A stretch of DNA of 64,000 nt from JAKVAV01 sp047633195. Lineage in GTDB: Bacteria; Bacteroidota; Bacteroidia; Flavobacteriales_D; Cryomorphaceae. The DNA lies in assembly GCA_047633195.1 (NCBI GenBank), contig JBLIEU010000007.1, positions 34,697 through 98,696 on the forward strand, given 5' to 3'. A model generated the notes under the pieces. It made no database searches. It worked only from the letters and a program-made list of their open reading frames with translations, and had not been told where the DNA came from. Within the stretch, counting starts at the first letter, position 1, and every line of letters starts with the position of its first letter. This document shows, piece by piece, positions 19,138-28,048 of the stretch. The position numbers and the translations under genes were made by a program.

Positions 19138-21096
19138 TTAGACGTCGATATTCGCGTATTTCGCATTTTTCTCGATGAATGCGCGACGTGGCGGAACGTC
19201 ATCCCCCATTAACATAGAGAAGATTCGATCAGACTCAACTGCATTTTCAATTTCAACGCGTCTCAGAGTTCTCGTTTCAGGATTCATTGTTGTTTCCCAA
19301 AGCTGTTCAGCATTCATCTCTCCAAGACCTTTGTAACGCTGAATTCCAACATTACTGTCTTTTGCTGCACCTTTCATTGCGGTAACAAATTCATCACGCT
19401 GTTCATCATCCCAAGCGTAGCGTACCTGGCTACCTTTTTTCAATTGGTAAAGCGGCGGCGTGGCGATATAGATGTTTCCACCGTCAACCAACTCGCGCAT
19501 ATGTCTAAAGAAGAAAGTGAGAATCAAAGTCTCAATGTGGCTACCATCGACGTCGGCATCACACATGATGATCACCTTGTGGTAGCGCAACTTTGAAATA
19601 TCCAAAGCCTTGCTGTCTTCTTCCGTACCTACTCGTACTCCAAGAGCAGTGTAGATATTCTTAATCTCTTCGTTGTCGAAAATCCTATGCTGCATCGCCT
19701 TCTCCACGTTGAGGATTTTTCCTCTCAATGGCAAGATGGCTTGAAACTCACGCGAGCGACCTTGTTTAGCCGTGCCTCCTGCCGAATCTCCCTCGACGAG
19801 ATAGATTTCGCAGTTTTCAGGGTTCTTGTCAGAACAATCACTCAACTTACCAGGAAGACCAGTAGAGGAAAGAACGTTCTTGCGCTGCACCATCTCACGA
19901 GCCTTTCGGGCTGCATGACGAGCAGTAGCCGCAAGAATCACCTTGTTTACAATAGTTCTGGCTTCATTTGGATTCTCCTCCAAGTAATGGGTCAACATTT
20001 CAGAAACGGCCTGAGAAACTGGAGCATTCACTTCGCGGTTACCCAACTTCGTTTTGGTCTGGCCTTCAAACTGCGGCTCTTGAACCTTCACCGAAATAAC
20101 GGCAGTCAATCCCTCACGGAAGTCATCACCAGCAATTTCGAACTTGAGCTTACTCAGCATTCCAGAATCTTCCGCATACTTCTTAAGTGTAGCAGTCAAT
20201 CCACGGCGAAAACCTTGAAGGTGTGTTCCACCCTCATGGGTATTGATATTGTTAACGTAGGCGTGAATGTTCTCGGTGAAGGAAGTGTTGTAAATCATGG
20301 CAACCTCAACAGGAATACCACTCTTCTCGCCTTCCATGTAAATGGGCTTAGCAATAAGCTTCTCTCTAGATTGATCTAAGAACTCTACGAATTCATAAAG
20401 ACCACCTTCTGAGAAGAAAGACTCATCTCTGGGATTCCCTTCTTCGTCGAGATCTCTGAGGTCTTTCAAACCTATTCGGATACCCTTATTCAAGAAGGCC
20501 AACTCGCGCATTCTTGTGGCAAGGATGTCATAGCTGTATTCAACTATCTCGAAAATAGTGGTGTCGGGATGGAAAGTAACCATCGTTCCCCTTTCCTCAG
20601 TTTCTCCGATCTGTCGAACGTCGTATTGAGGTTTACCCTCACTATACTCCTGCTCCCAAATCTTTCCATCGCGGTAAACGGTGGCTACCAATTTATCTGA
20701 AAGTGCATTCACACAGGATACACCAACCCCGTGCAGACCTCCAGATACTTTGTATGTATCTTTGTCAAATTTACCCCCTGCGTGGAGAACGGTCATAACT
20801 ACCTCAAGGGCAGACCTTCCTTCCTTCTCGTGAAAGTCAGTTGGGATTCCACGGCCGTTGTCTCTTACACCAACGGAGTTGTCCGTATTGATGACCACAT
20901 CAATCGCATCACAATAACCCGCTAAGGCTTCATCAATAGAATTATCAACCACCTCATAAACCAAGTGGTGAAGACCTTTCGATCCCACATCACCGATATA
21001 CATTGCAGGTCGTTTCCGTACCGCTTCCAGCCCTTCCAGTACCTGAATGTTACCAGCTGAATATTCGCTAGGCTTATTTTTCTGATCTTCAGTCAT
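19138..21096 (-). CDS. gyrB: DNA gyrase subunit B
   Basis: ATPase subunit of gyrase, which introduces negative supercoils with GyrA. The 652-aa protein has the GHKL ATPase domain first: YIGDVGSKGLHHLVYEVVDN with the catalytic Glu (E48) and Mg-binding Asn (N52), DNGRGIP, and the lid GGLHGVGVSCVNALS. The transducer domain follows with QTKTKLGN. The Toprim domain (~430-540) carries YLVEGDSAGG (Glu) and MCDADVDGSHI (DxD). The C-terminal part contains QRYKGLGEMN. Its length is that of gyrases without the extra insertion found in E. coli GyrB (804 aa). The QRYKGLGEMNAEQLWETTM ending favours GyrB over ParE. Monocistronic; it ends in a strong terminator. Confidence 0.95.
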   Translation of the reverse strand: MTEDQKNKPSEYSAGNIQVLEGLEAVRKRPAMYIGDVGSKGLHHLVYEVVDNSIDEALAGYCDAIDVVINTDNSVGVRDNGRGIPTDFHEKEGRSALEVVMTVLHAGGKFDKDTYKVSGGLHGVGVSCVNALSDKLVATVYRDGKIWEQEYSEGKPQYDVRQIGETEERGTMVTFHPDTTIFEIVEYSYDILATRMRELAFLNKGIRIGLKDLRDLDEEGNPRDESFFSEGGLYEFVEFLDQSREKLIAKPIYMEGEKSGIPVEVAMIYNTSFTENIHAYVNNINTHEGGTHLQGFRRGLTATLKKYAEDSGMLSKLKFEIAGDDFREGLTAVISVKVQEPQFEGQTKTKLGNREVNAPVSQAVSEMLTHYLEENPNEARTIVNKVILAATARHAARKAREMVQRKNVLSSTGLPGKLSDCSDKNPENCEIYLVEGDSAGGTAKQGRSREFQAILPLRGKILNVEKAMQHRIFDNEEIKNIYTALGVRVGTEEDSKALDISKLRYHKVIIMCDADVDGSHIETLILTFFFRHMRELVDGGNIYIATPPLYQLKKGSQVRYAWDDEQRDEFVTAMKGAAKDSNVGIQRYKGLGEMNAEQLWETTMNPETRTLRRVEIENAVESDRIFSMLMGDDVPPRRAFIEKNAKYANIDV

Positions 21097-21129
21097 AAAC
21101 GTCTGATTAATAGATATTATAGTTGCTTA

Positions 21130-21137
21130 CAAAAATA
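21130..21137 (-). promoter_or_regulatory. -7 box of the gyrB promoter
   Basis: Minus strand TATTTTTG matches TAnnTTTG, 33 bases before the gyrB ATG. No clear -33 motif. Confidence 0.4.
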
Positions 21138-21204
21138 CGCATTTTCATCCATTAAGTCATCCTGAAAGGTGCGTAAATACTGACGTTTATTAACAAATAA
21201 TGTG

Positions 21205-21229
21205 CGTTTTCAACAGAGGGGTGAAAACG
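21205..21229 (-). terminator. Possible terminator hairpin after the outer-membrane barrel gene
   Basis: Perfect 8-bp stem (cgttttca/tgaaaacg) with a 9-base loop lies 26 bases past the barrel gene stop. There is no T-run after it, so it may be a weak terminator or mRNA-stabilising hairpin. Confidence 0.35.
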
Positions 21230-21254
21230 GTCGTCAAGAAGAAAGAAAACTGGC

Positions 21255-22982
21255 TTAGAAAGAGTACTTCACTCCACCCATTAGAAAAGCTCTCTGAGCA
21301 GGGAAGCGGTAGTAAATATCATACTTCGATGCCGTAAGATTATTGGCTTCGATGAACGCAGAAAGTCTAGCCGTGTATCGATACTCAACAGAAAGACCCA
21401 GATCGAGATAAGGATCCAATTCTACTTTCCAATAGCCTCCCTGTTCCACCCCTTGATCGGGAATTGGCAAGAGCGACTTCACTTGGCGGCTACCAATAAA
21501 GTTGATATTGGCGGCAATGATAAACTTGTCGTATAGATTGTAGTGTCCTTCTAGGTTGAATTCGAAATTCGGTAAATGCCAAGCCTCATCCTCGTTCTCA
21601 GTCTCGAAGCTAAATATCTGACCGCGGAATGTCGCGCCCCACTGCCCCTCGTTCAGATAGGTTACTTCCCCCATGAAGGTAAGTGTTTTTACCTCATCGT
21701 AAATAACGGAGAAACGATTCTCTTGGCTTACTGAAATGTCATTGACAAAGAGCGGAGTGTTATCTGCTTTCTGATATGAAGCCGCCACATTAAAGCTCAA
21801 TTGGCTACTCACGCTTCCGCGAAAACCCCCAAATAAGCGGTATCGATTAATGGTATTCTCCAATGGAATTTGCGAAAGCACAAATGGATTATTCTCAGTA
21901 AGTGTTCTGTAACTCACTCGTTCCACATTTCCTGTTATCCCAGCATAGGGCACGAATATATTGTTGAACAAAGCATAACTAAATTCCAAATCGGGAAAGG
22001 CATGAAAACGCGCCTGATTGGTAAATCTTCCATAAAGCCCTAGCCCTACTTCAGCTGTCAAGCCATTTCTTCTCAGTATTATCTTTGGAGTGGCGTGTAG
22101 AATGGCATTGGTCTCGTCGGAAGCCGTTAGTCGCGTCAAACTATCAGTCATAAACGAAAACGTGCTGAGCTCACCCCCGTTGTAGCTAATCAGGTCAAAT
22201 CCCAAATCGAGATTGTAAAATTGATCTCCGCGATAACTGTATAAATCGGCGGTGGCATTTACCCCAAATTCATTGGACTCGTAGCTATCATCGAGGTAGT
22301 AAAAATCCAAACCAATCTCGTGATTCACCTTAGATGAATCTCTGTAGTAACTGCGCCAGCCTGTGTTCAGATCAAACATATTGAAACGCTGTCGGTAGTC
22401 GTCTCTATCAATATCAGCATCCTGCGGATCGAAGCCGTAATAATGCCAAGTATTCCTTTCGTAGCCCAGATCAGCTTCAAAACTGTGTTGCTTAAAAATC
22501 TTCTTTCCCCAAACGTCAATGGCATTTTGACTCATGCCGCTAAAACCGACCGGACGATTGACTCCATCGTTGTGAGAGAGGTGTCTCAGATGAGCCCCGT
22601 AAGAAAGATCACGATCGCGATCAGAGGCGTAATAGGCTTCTAGATAAGGAGTCGCAAAGGTTCCAACTCCCCCTTTAACATACCCCTTGTAGAGTTTTTC
22701 CAACGGTTCACGCACTTTCACCTTAGCTGGTTCGATCGTATCAACCTCCACCGACAGCGCAGGCCTTTTTGGTATCATCTGATAAGACAGCTCTCCAGGC
22801 GTCACCTTAATTTCTTTGGGCGTCGCCGCTTCCGAGATCTTGAATGCCTTTTGGACGGTTAGGGTTCGATCGCCCGTGATCACTTGGGTTTGATCAAATT
22901 CTCCTCCTTCTTGCCCTTGCGAAGCGATGGCCACAACAAAAGCGAAAAAGAAAGTTAGGATAGGTCGTTTCATGGCTTTCAT
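21255..22982 (-). CDS. Outer-membrane beta-barrel protein (TonB-receptor-like barrel without plug)
   Basis: A 575-aa protein with a signal peptide (MKRPILTFFFAFVVAIASQGQ). A short charged periplasmic stretch with many Pro/Lys/Val residues follows, and from ~95 to the end there are alternating aromatic/polar strands typical of an outer-membrane barrel: GGVGTFATPYLEAYYAS, YGAHLRHLSHNDG, GLSVEYRYTARLSAFIEANNL. It ends in the aromatic F (GGVKYSF). No N-terminal plug or TonB box is evident, so it is not a classical substrate importer. The ATG at 22982 shares one base with the upstream stop (TGATG), favouring it over the TTG at 22985. It is co-translated with the large TPR protein, so the two probably work together in the outer membrane. 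Exact role unknown. Confidence 0.75.
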   Translation of the reverse strand: MKAMKRPILTFFFAFVVAIASQGQEGGEFDQTQVITGDRTLTVQKAFKISEAATPKEIKVTPGELSYQMIPKRPALSVEVDTIEPAKVKVREPLEKLYKGYVKGGVGTFATPYLEAYYASDRDRDLSYGAHLRHLSHNDGVNRPVGFSGMSQNAIDVWGKKIFKQHSFEADLGYERNTWHYYGFDPQDADIDRDDYRQRFNMFDLNTGWRSYYRDSSKVNHEIGLDFYYLDDSYESNEFGVNATADLYSYRGDQFYNLDLGFDLISYNGGELSTFSFMTDSLTRLTASDETNAILHATPKIILRRNGLTAEVGLGLYGRFTNQARFHAFPDLEFSYALFNNIFVPYAGITGNVERVSYRTLTENNPFVLSQIPLENTINRYRLFGGFRGSVSSQLSFNVAASYQKADNTPLFVNDISVSQENRFSVIYDEVKTLTFMGEVTYLNEGQWGATFRGQIFSFETENEDEAWHLPNFEFNLEGHYNLYDKFIIAANINFIGSRQVKSLLPIPDQGVEQGGYWKVELDPYLDLGLSVEYRYTARLSAFIEANNLTASKYDIYYRFPAQRAFLMGGVKYSF

Positions 22983-25900
22983 CAATCTTCTTTGATTAGT
23001 TCGCGGTACTCATCTTCGTAATCCAAAGTGTCTGGTGCGGCAATGGTATCTCCCGCAGACATAAATTCGTTTTCCTTTTGGACAATCAAGTCCAGTTTGG
23101 TCTGGGCTTCTTTGACCAAAGCAGAAGTCTCCACGTTGTCAATTACGCTCTGCAAGGTGGCTTTCGCTTGAAAGAAATCGTCGCGGGCGGCATACACATC
23201 TGCCAGCAGAATGAACGACTTCACTTTCCAGTAATCGGATGCAGGGAATTCTTTGATCAACTCAAAAACAGTTGCTTCAGCTCCGTCCAATTCTTCCCGA
23301 CTGTAGGCTATTTGCGCCAAACGAAATTTGGCCTCAGCTCCTTCTTCGGTAGATTTCTTAGCAGCGAGCCACTCGTAGTCAAGTTCTGCTTTTTCGTAAT
23401 CCCTTTCGGTAAAGTTGATTCTCGCTTTGTTGAGTCTGGCCTCCACTTCCAGTTCATCGGTCAGGTTATCGCTACTGAGAACTTTCTCGATCGCTACCAA
23501 AGCATCTTCGTAATTACCCAGTTGGTAATTCGCTCGCATTTGTCCTTTTTGGGCTCTCAGAACATTCACCGAAAACTCGGCTACTCCCTCTAAAGACATA
23601 AAGTGTGCTAGCGCTTCTTTGTAACCATTTTGCTTCATGCGAATGACTGCAGCTCCCAAAAGCGAGGGCTCGGTGAACTGGCCTATCGGTTGTTCCACCA
23701 CGTATTCAAAACCACTGAGCGCTGTGGGATAATCGTTTTTGCGGTAAGCGCAATCGGCCAAATAGTAATTCGAATTGGTCGCAAATAAACCTTTCGGGAA
23801 TTTATTTAAGTACTTCTCAAAAGAGGTGATCGCTTGATCGCAATCTCCATCGGCTACCAGGTTCTCTGCGGCTTGATACGTCAAGCTGTCAATCTCCATC
23901 GGCGATACTTCGTAATCGGGAACAGTGCCGAGCCAGTCGGTAAAGTCTTCAACTCGACCCAAGTCGAGGTAGATGTTCTTCAAAGTGGCTATGGCTTCTT
24001 GCGACTCTGAATCAACTCCGTAATCTTCTACTACTTGCTCGTAGGTGGCTATCGCGTCATCGTATTTCCCGAGGCGATACTGCACCAAACCGCGCTGTAG
24101 CATGGCACGCTTGCGGTAAGGCGACTGCGAATAATCTTCAACCACCGTATTGAACGCAACCAACGAGGGCTCCAATTTATTTTGCATAAAGTAAGCGGTA
24201 CCCAATTCGAAATTGGCCACAGGAGCCAAACTTGTTTGCGGAAACGAAGTCAGTAACTCCCTCAACTTTGCCGTCTTGTTGTCAAAATTGTCGGCATATC
24301 CTTCTGCCATTGCTTGCTGAAAGAGCGCATAATCTACGTTTATGTCTTTGGCAGTAACAGCCATCTCATAACTGGTGATGGCCTCTTTGTAATTCTTGTT
24401 GACCAAGTGCAAATCTCCTATTCTGAGGTAGGCATCGTTCTTTCGTTTGTCGTCAATATCCGCAGCGGTAACGTATTTCCGAAAGGCTATGAGCGAGACA
24501 TCGTAATCACCACTTTTGAAAGCGCAGTAGCCGATATTGTAATTTGCCAAATTGTAGTAATCCGTTCCATAAGCCGATGGATTGTTCAGAAACGTGCGGT
24601 AAGCAGAAATGGCATCATCGTATTCCGATTCGCGGTAAGCGATATCTCCTCTCCAATAATCGGCCAATGAACTCACGGCAGGATTCACATTGTACTTCTT
24701 CGACATGGCGAAGTACTTTAGCGCTTCTACGTGGTTTTTCTTGTTCATATTCTCCACCCCAAGATTGTAAGCAGAAAGCTGGTAATGCTCTTTCTGAATG
24801 GGGTCGAGGGTTTTGATTTTGTCCAAGGCATCAATTGCCGCTGAGTAATTTTTTGTAGCCAAATGAACTTTGAGTAAAAACTCAAATGCCTCATCCTGCC
24901 TATCGGAGTTGGGGTATGTCTTCAAATACTGCTCGAAAGCAATTATCGCTTCATGAAAAGGATCATAACTCAATTCGTAGGCCAATTTGGCGTAATTGAA
25001 AAGGGCGTCTTCAGTTATCTCTGGATCGTGAAATTGCTTGGAAGCCAATTTGAACGCATTCTGTGCGTACTTCTTTTGATCGAGCTCGAGGTAAGAATCT
25101 GCCAATTGGTATGTGGCAATCTGACCCAAGGCATTGTCTTCTTTCGAGGCTTTGGTGAAATAGTCAATGGCCTTTTCGAAATCCCCTGTTCTGTAATAGG
25201 AATAACCCATTCGGTAGGAGTCTTCGGGGGCAGGATTGTAAGTTGAAGCCATGTACATCTCCAGGAATGGAACAGCCTCGGCATATTGCTCTTTCGAGTA
25301 ATGGGCGTTCCCCACCAAAAGCGCCATCTCTTCGCCACGTTGAACATCATCCTCAGCCAGAAGAGGTGTAGCGTACTCGATCAGCTCGTCGTACTTTTCT
25401 TGGTAGTGGTAAATCTGGGCAACGTAGTAAGGAACCACTTTCGCGAAATTCTCATCCGACTCGGCTTTATTAAAAGACTCGAGCGCTGTCTGGTAGTTCC
25501 CTTCGGTATAGGCGATATGCCCGTAATAATAGCTCGTTGGGCCAGAGTATGGGCCTTCGCTATTCTTCAGTTTGTAGAATGATTTTTTGGCTTGCTCGTA
25601 ATCCTCCAATTCGAATGCAGCAAAACCCATTTTGAATTCAACCTCCTCAGCCGTCTCAGCATCTAGATCTCTTTGATCCAACTCTTTCAGCCAACGCAAA
25701 GCATCGTCGTAATCGCGTCGATTGAAATTGTAACGCCCCAAATCAAGCACTGCAGTTTGATACCAAATGCTTTCGGGGTGACCGAGGACAAACTCCTCCA
25801 TGAAAAATTCAGCATCCTTGTGAAATAGCTCCATGGCAGATTTCGCACGGTAGTATAACGCGTTGACTTTGAACTCTCCGTGATCAACTTTGTCGGAAGA

Positions 25901-26080
25901 CAGAAACTCCTCGAACCCCTTACGAGCTGGCTCGTAATGACTCCGCTCCATCAATGCCAACGCCTCGTAGTAAGGCAGCAAATCTGAACGGTATTTCTCG
26001 GTTTGTTGAGCGAATGATGAACCGAAAAAAAGGCTCATAAAAACGAATAGCAGACTTTTTGCCGGCAGTACTTTTGGCAT
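22982..26080 (-). CDS. Large periplasmic tetratricopeptide-repeat protein
   Basis: A 1032-aa protein with a signal peptide (LLFVFMSLFFGSSFAQ, cut before Q25). Almost the whole length is made of TPR units of ~34-36 residues; clear examples are YYYGHIAYTEGNYQTALESF, YRMGYSYYRTGDFEKAIDYF, YNIGYCAFKSGDYDVSLIAF, YYLADCAYRKNDYPTALSGF and FRLAQIAYSREELDGAEATV. The final ~30 residues are acidic and unstructured. TPR solenoids serve as protein-binding scaffolds; some Bacteroidota examples resemble the outer-membrane assembly factor BamD/YbgF class. The gene overlaps the barrel gene that follows by one base, implying stoichiometric production. A scaffold or assembly role for the barrel partner is inferred. 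I cannot assign it a named function. Confidence 0.8.
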   Translation of the reverse strand: MPKVLPAKSLLFVFMSLFFGSSFAQQTEKYRSDLLPYYEALALMERSHYEPARKGFEEFLSSDKVDHGEFKVNALYYRAKSAMELFHKDAEFFMEEFVLGHPESIWYQTAVLDLGRYNFNRRDYDDALRWLKELDQRDLDAETAEEVEFKMGFAAFELEDYEQAKKSFYKLKNSEGPYSGPTSYYYGHIAYTEGNYQTALESFNKAESDENFAKVVPYYVAQIYHYQEKYDELIEYATPLLAEDDVQRGEEMALLVGNAHYSKEQYAEAVPFLEMYMASTYNPAPEDSYRMGYSYYRTGDFEKAIDYFTKASKEDNALGQIATYQLADSYLELDQKKYAQNAFKLASKQFHDPEITEDALFNYAKLAYELSYDPFHEAIIAFEQYLKTYPNSDRQDEAFEFLLKVHLATKNYSAAIDALDKIKTLDPIQKEHYQLSAYNLGVENMNKKNHVEALKYFAMSKKYNVNPAVSSLADYWRGDIAYRESEYDDAISAYRTFLNNPSAYGTDYYNLANYNIGYCAFKSGDYDVSLIAFRKYVTAADIDDKRKNDAYLRIGDLHLVNKNYKEAITSYEMAVTAKDINVDYALFQQAMAEGYADNFDNKTAKLRELLTSFPQTSLAPVANFELGTAYFMQNKLEPSLVAFNTVVEDYSQSPYRKRAMLQRGLVQYRLGKYDDAIATYEQVVEDYGVDSESQEAIATLKNIYLDLGRVEDFTDWLGTVPDYEVSPMEIDSLTYQAAENLVADGDCDQAITSFEKYLNKFPKGLFATNSNYYLADCAYRKNDYPTALSGFEYVVEQPIGQFTEPSLLGAAVIRMKQNGYKEALAHFMSLEGVAEFSVNVLRAQKGQMRANYQLGNYEDALVAIEKVLSSDNLTDELEVEARLNKARINFTERDYEKAELDYEWLAAKKSTEEGAEAKFRLAQIAYSREELDGAEATVFELIKEFPASDYWKVKSFILLADVYAARDDFFQAKATLQSVIDNVETSALVKEAQTKLDLIVQKENEFMSAGDTIAAPDTLDYEDEYRELIKED

Positions 26081-26238
26081 AATAGAATAGTCAGTTTATA
26101 ACGCGTAAAGGTAAAGGCCTATAGCAGGGTTTATGAGGGTTTGCGATCTAAAGTTTTGAACTCAGAAATGTGAAGAATAGCCGATAAATCAATAGCCTTA
26201 ATGGCCCCTAAAACGCCAAACGGCACGCCAAATTATTT

Positions 26239-26246
26239 TAGCTTTG
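26239..26246 (+). promoter_or_regulatory. -7 box of the ftsE promoter
   Basis: TAGCTTTG matches TAnnTTTG and ends 16 bases before the ftsE ATG. No matching -33 element is visible. The rest of 26081-26262 holds nothing recognisable apart from the divergent TPR gene's upstream region. Confidence 0.45.
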
Positions 26247-26262
26247 CCCAAAATTCTATTGC

Positions 26263-26955
26263 ATGGCCCTAGATACCATCGTCCAAATAAAAGATGCCAA
26301 GATTTTTCAAGGCGACCATCTCGTGCTCTCAGATGTCAACATACAACTGGACAAGGGTGACTTCGTCTACCTTATCGGGAAGACGGGAACGGGCAAGAGC
26401 AGCCTATTGAAGACACTTTACGGTGCTTTACCTTTGACAGAGGGCGAGGGTTTTGTTGGCGATTTCGATTTGAAAAAAATGAAGCGAAGTCAAGTGCCTT
26501 TTCTGCGAAGAAAGCTGGGAATCGTTTTTCAAGATTTTGAACTTTTAACAGATCGATCGGTCAACGACAATCTTTTTTTCGTTTTGAAAGCCACTGGCTG
26601 GAAGAACAAAAATGAGATGAAAGCACGCATGCAAGAAGTCTTGGAAAAAGTAGGCTTGGGAAACAAAGGCTACAAATTACCGCACGAGCTTTCGGGTGGT
26701 GAGCAGCAACGGGTTGCCATTGCCAGGGCCTTGCTCAACGATCCTGACCTCATCTTGGCCGATGAGCCCACGGGAAATCTCGATCCCAATACTACTGAAG
26801 AGATCTTGAATTTGCTCAACAGTATTTCCAAGTCGGGACGTGCCGTATTGATGGCCACCCACGATTACGCGCACATGAAAAAATTCTCTTCGAGGGTGAT
26901 TCGATGTGAGGGAAATTCAGTGACTCAGGAAAAATTTAACCAAGCAACTGAATAA
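26263..26955 (+). CDS. ftsE: FtsE-type ABC transporter ATPase
   Basis: A 230-aa ATPase of the FtsE/LolD/MacB class. Walker A is GKTGTGKSS (~39-47), the Q-loop is in GIVFQDFELL, the signature is LSGGEQQR, Walker B is DLILADEPTGNLD and the switch His is in MATHDY. FtsE with FtsX normally couples ATP hydrolysis to peptidoglycan hydrolase activation at the division septum. The pattern LLTDRSV (FtsE-like) and length fit FtsE best, but no ftsX lies next to it. It converges on a glycosyltransferase gene and the two coding ends overlap by 20 bases. LolD-like lipoprotein export is an alternative. Confidence 0.8.
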   Translation: MALDTIVQIKDAKIFQGDHLVLSDVNIQLDKGDFVYLIGKTGTGKSSLLKTLYGALPLTEGEGFVGDFDLKKMKRSQVPFLRRKLGIVFQDFELLTDRSVNDNLFFVLKATGWKNKNEMKARMQEVLEKVGLGNKGYKLPHELSGGEQQRVAIARALLNDPDLILADEPTGNLDPNTTEEILNLLNSISKSGRAVLMATHDYAHMKKFSSRVIRCEGNSVTQEKFNQATE

Positions 26956-28048
26956 TCATTTCTGCTTGCCGCACGTTGGAATAATGGTGCTCTAATAATT
27001 CTTTTCGCTCTTCAATTTTAGCTGCTGACAAGGGATTTGCTAAAGCCAAATCAATGGTCTTCCGAAACTGGGCGGCTGTTTCGGCTCGAGTAACTAAATT
27101 CTCTAAACCAGTGTTTTTAACCATCGCTTCGTTCGCGACAACTTCTATTTCAGTTTTAAGCGCGTAGAGCAATTTCAACTTAAAACCCGTAGTCTGGAAT
27201 GTGGGCAACACATGCACGCCTGCACCTTGAGCCAAGCGCTTCATTTCTTTATCGCTTGGATTGAGCTGAAATGTCACGTTTGCCGAAGAGCTTCGAAACT
27301 GGGCAATGTCTTTTTCTGAGCCTTTTCCTGCCACCACCAAAGGAACCTTAGATTTGGTAAAAACGTCATTCACCAAAAAACTGAGCGCTTCTTGGTTCTC
27401 CGCCACTTCCAGCTTACCGTGATAGAATGCATAATCGCCTTTATCCTTTCGAAGCATCTCAACCTGAGGATGGAAAGGATAAATCAAATCCGAATTCCCG
27501 TACCGCTTCTCAAAATGAGTTTGATCGCTTTGACTGATGGCGAGTATTTTTTGACTCTTTCTCAAAACCTTCTCAAACGACCTTAGCTTCTTGGCTTCCG
27601 CCTTGAAGTACTGCTTCCGAAAAACACTTTTCTCAGACATTGCTAGTCTCGAATAATACTCGTGCTCGATATTGTGAGCCCTCACGATCTTAAATCTTTC
27701 TTTCAGCTTTGGATCATCCAACCAAGCGCAAGTGTGAAGGCCTTCGAATAGTATCGGCCAATCGTTTTTGAGGAGATTATCGAGCAGTTCTTGACTCTTT
27801 CTCGTCTTGACGATAAAGGGGATTTTTGAGAGCATCGCTCCTGCACTTAGCTTTCGCTCGTAGTATACCACCTCATCAAAATCCTTCTCGAAATCGGCGT
27901 TTCTACTTCTGCCGTATGCAAAGCAGTGAAGCTTCACTTTGACCCCAGCATCGGCCAAAGCCTTTGCTTTGTAGTAGACATCCATCACCCCGCCGTAATC
28001 GGGCGGAAAAGGCACGTCGAATGAAACGATATGGATTCCTTCAGTCAT
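26936..28048 (-). CDS. Glycosyltransferase, GT4-like
   Basis: A 370-aa GT-B fold protein. The N-terminal half shows a Rossmann-like start (IHIVSFDVPFPPDYGGVMDVYYKAKALADAG) with the glycine-rich acceptor loop, then IVRAHNIEHEYY. The C-terminal half has VVAGKG (beta-strand before the nucleotide site) and GVHVLPTFQTTGFKLKLLYAL at the donor-sugar site, where the usual E-x7-E of GT4 is reduced to T-x-K. It probably transfers an NDP-sugar onto a cell-surface glycan or lipid; the sugar is unknown. Its start overlaps the end of the upstream glycosyltransferase by 8 bases, so they form an operon, and its end overlaps that of ftsE on the other strand. Confidence 0.75.
   Translation of the reverse strand: MTEGIHIVSFDVPFPPDYGGVMDVYYKAKALADAGVKVKLHCFAYGRSRNADFEKDFDEVVYYERKLSAGAMLSKIPFIVKTRKSQELLDNLLKNDWPILFEGLHTCAWLDDPKLKERFKIVRAHNIEHEYYSRLAMSEKSVFRKQYFKAEAKKLRSFEKVLRKSQKILAISQSDQTHFEKRYGNSDLIYPFHPQVEMLRKDKGDYAFYHGKLEVAENQEALSFLVNDVFTKSKVPLVVAGKGSEKDIAQFRSSSANVTFQLNPSDKEMKRLAQGAGVHVLPTFQTTGFKLKLLYALKTEIEVVANEAMVKNTGLENLVTRAETAAQFRKTIDLALANPLSAAKIEERKELLEHHYSNVRQAEMIIQLLG

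Noticed and set aside
19687..20379. 230-codon open frame antisense to gyrB
   Set aside because: Shadow of the gyrB coding frame; no start context and no protein-like motifs.
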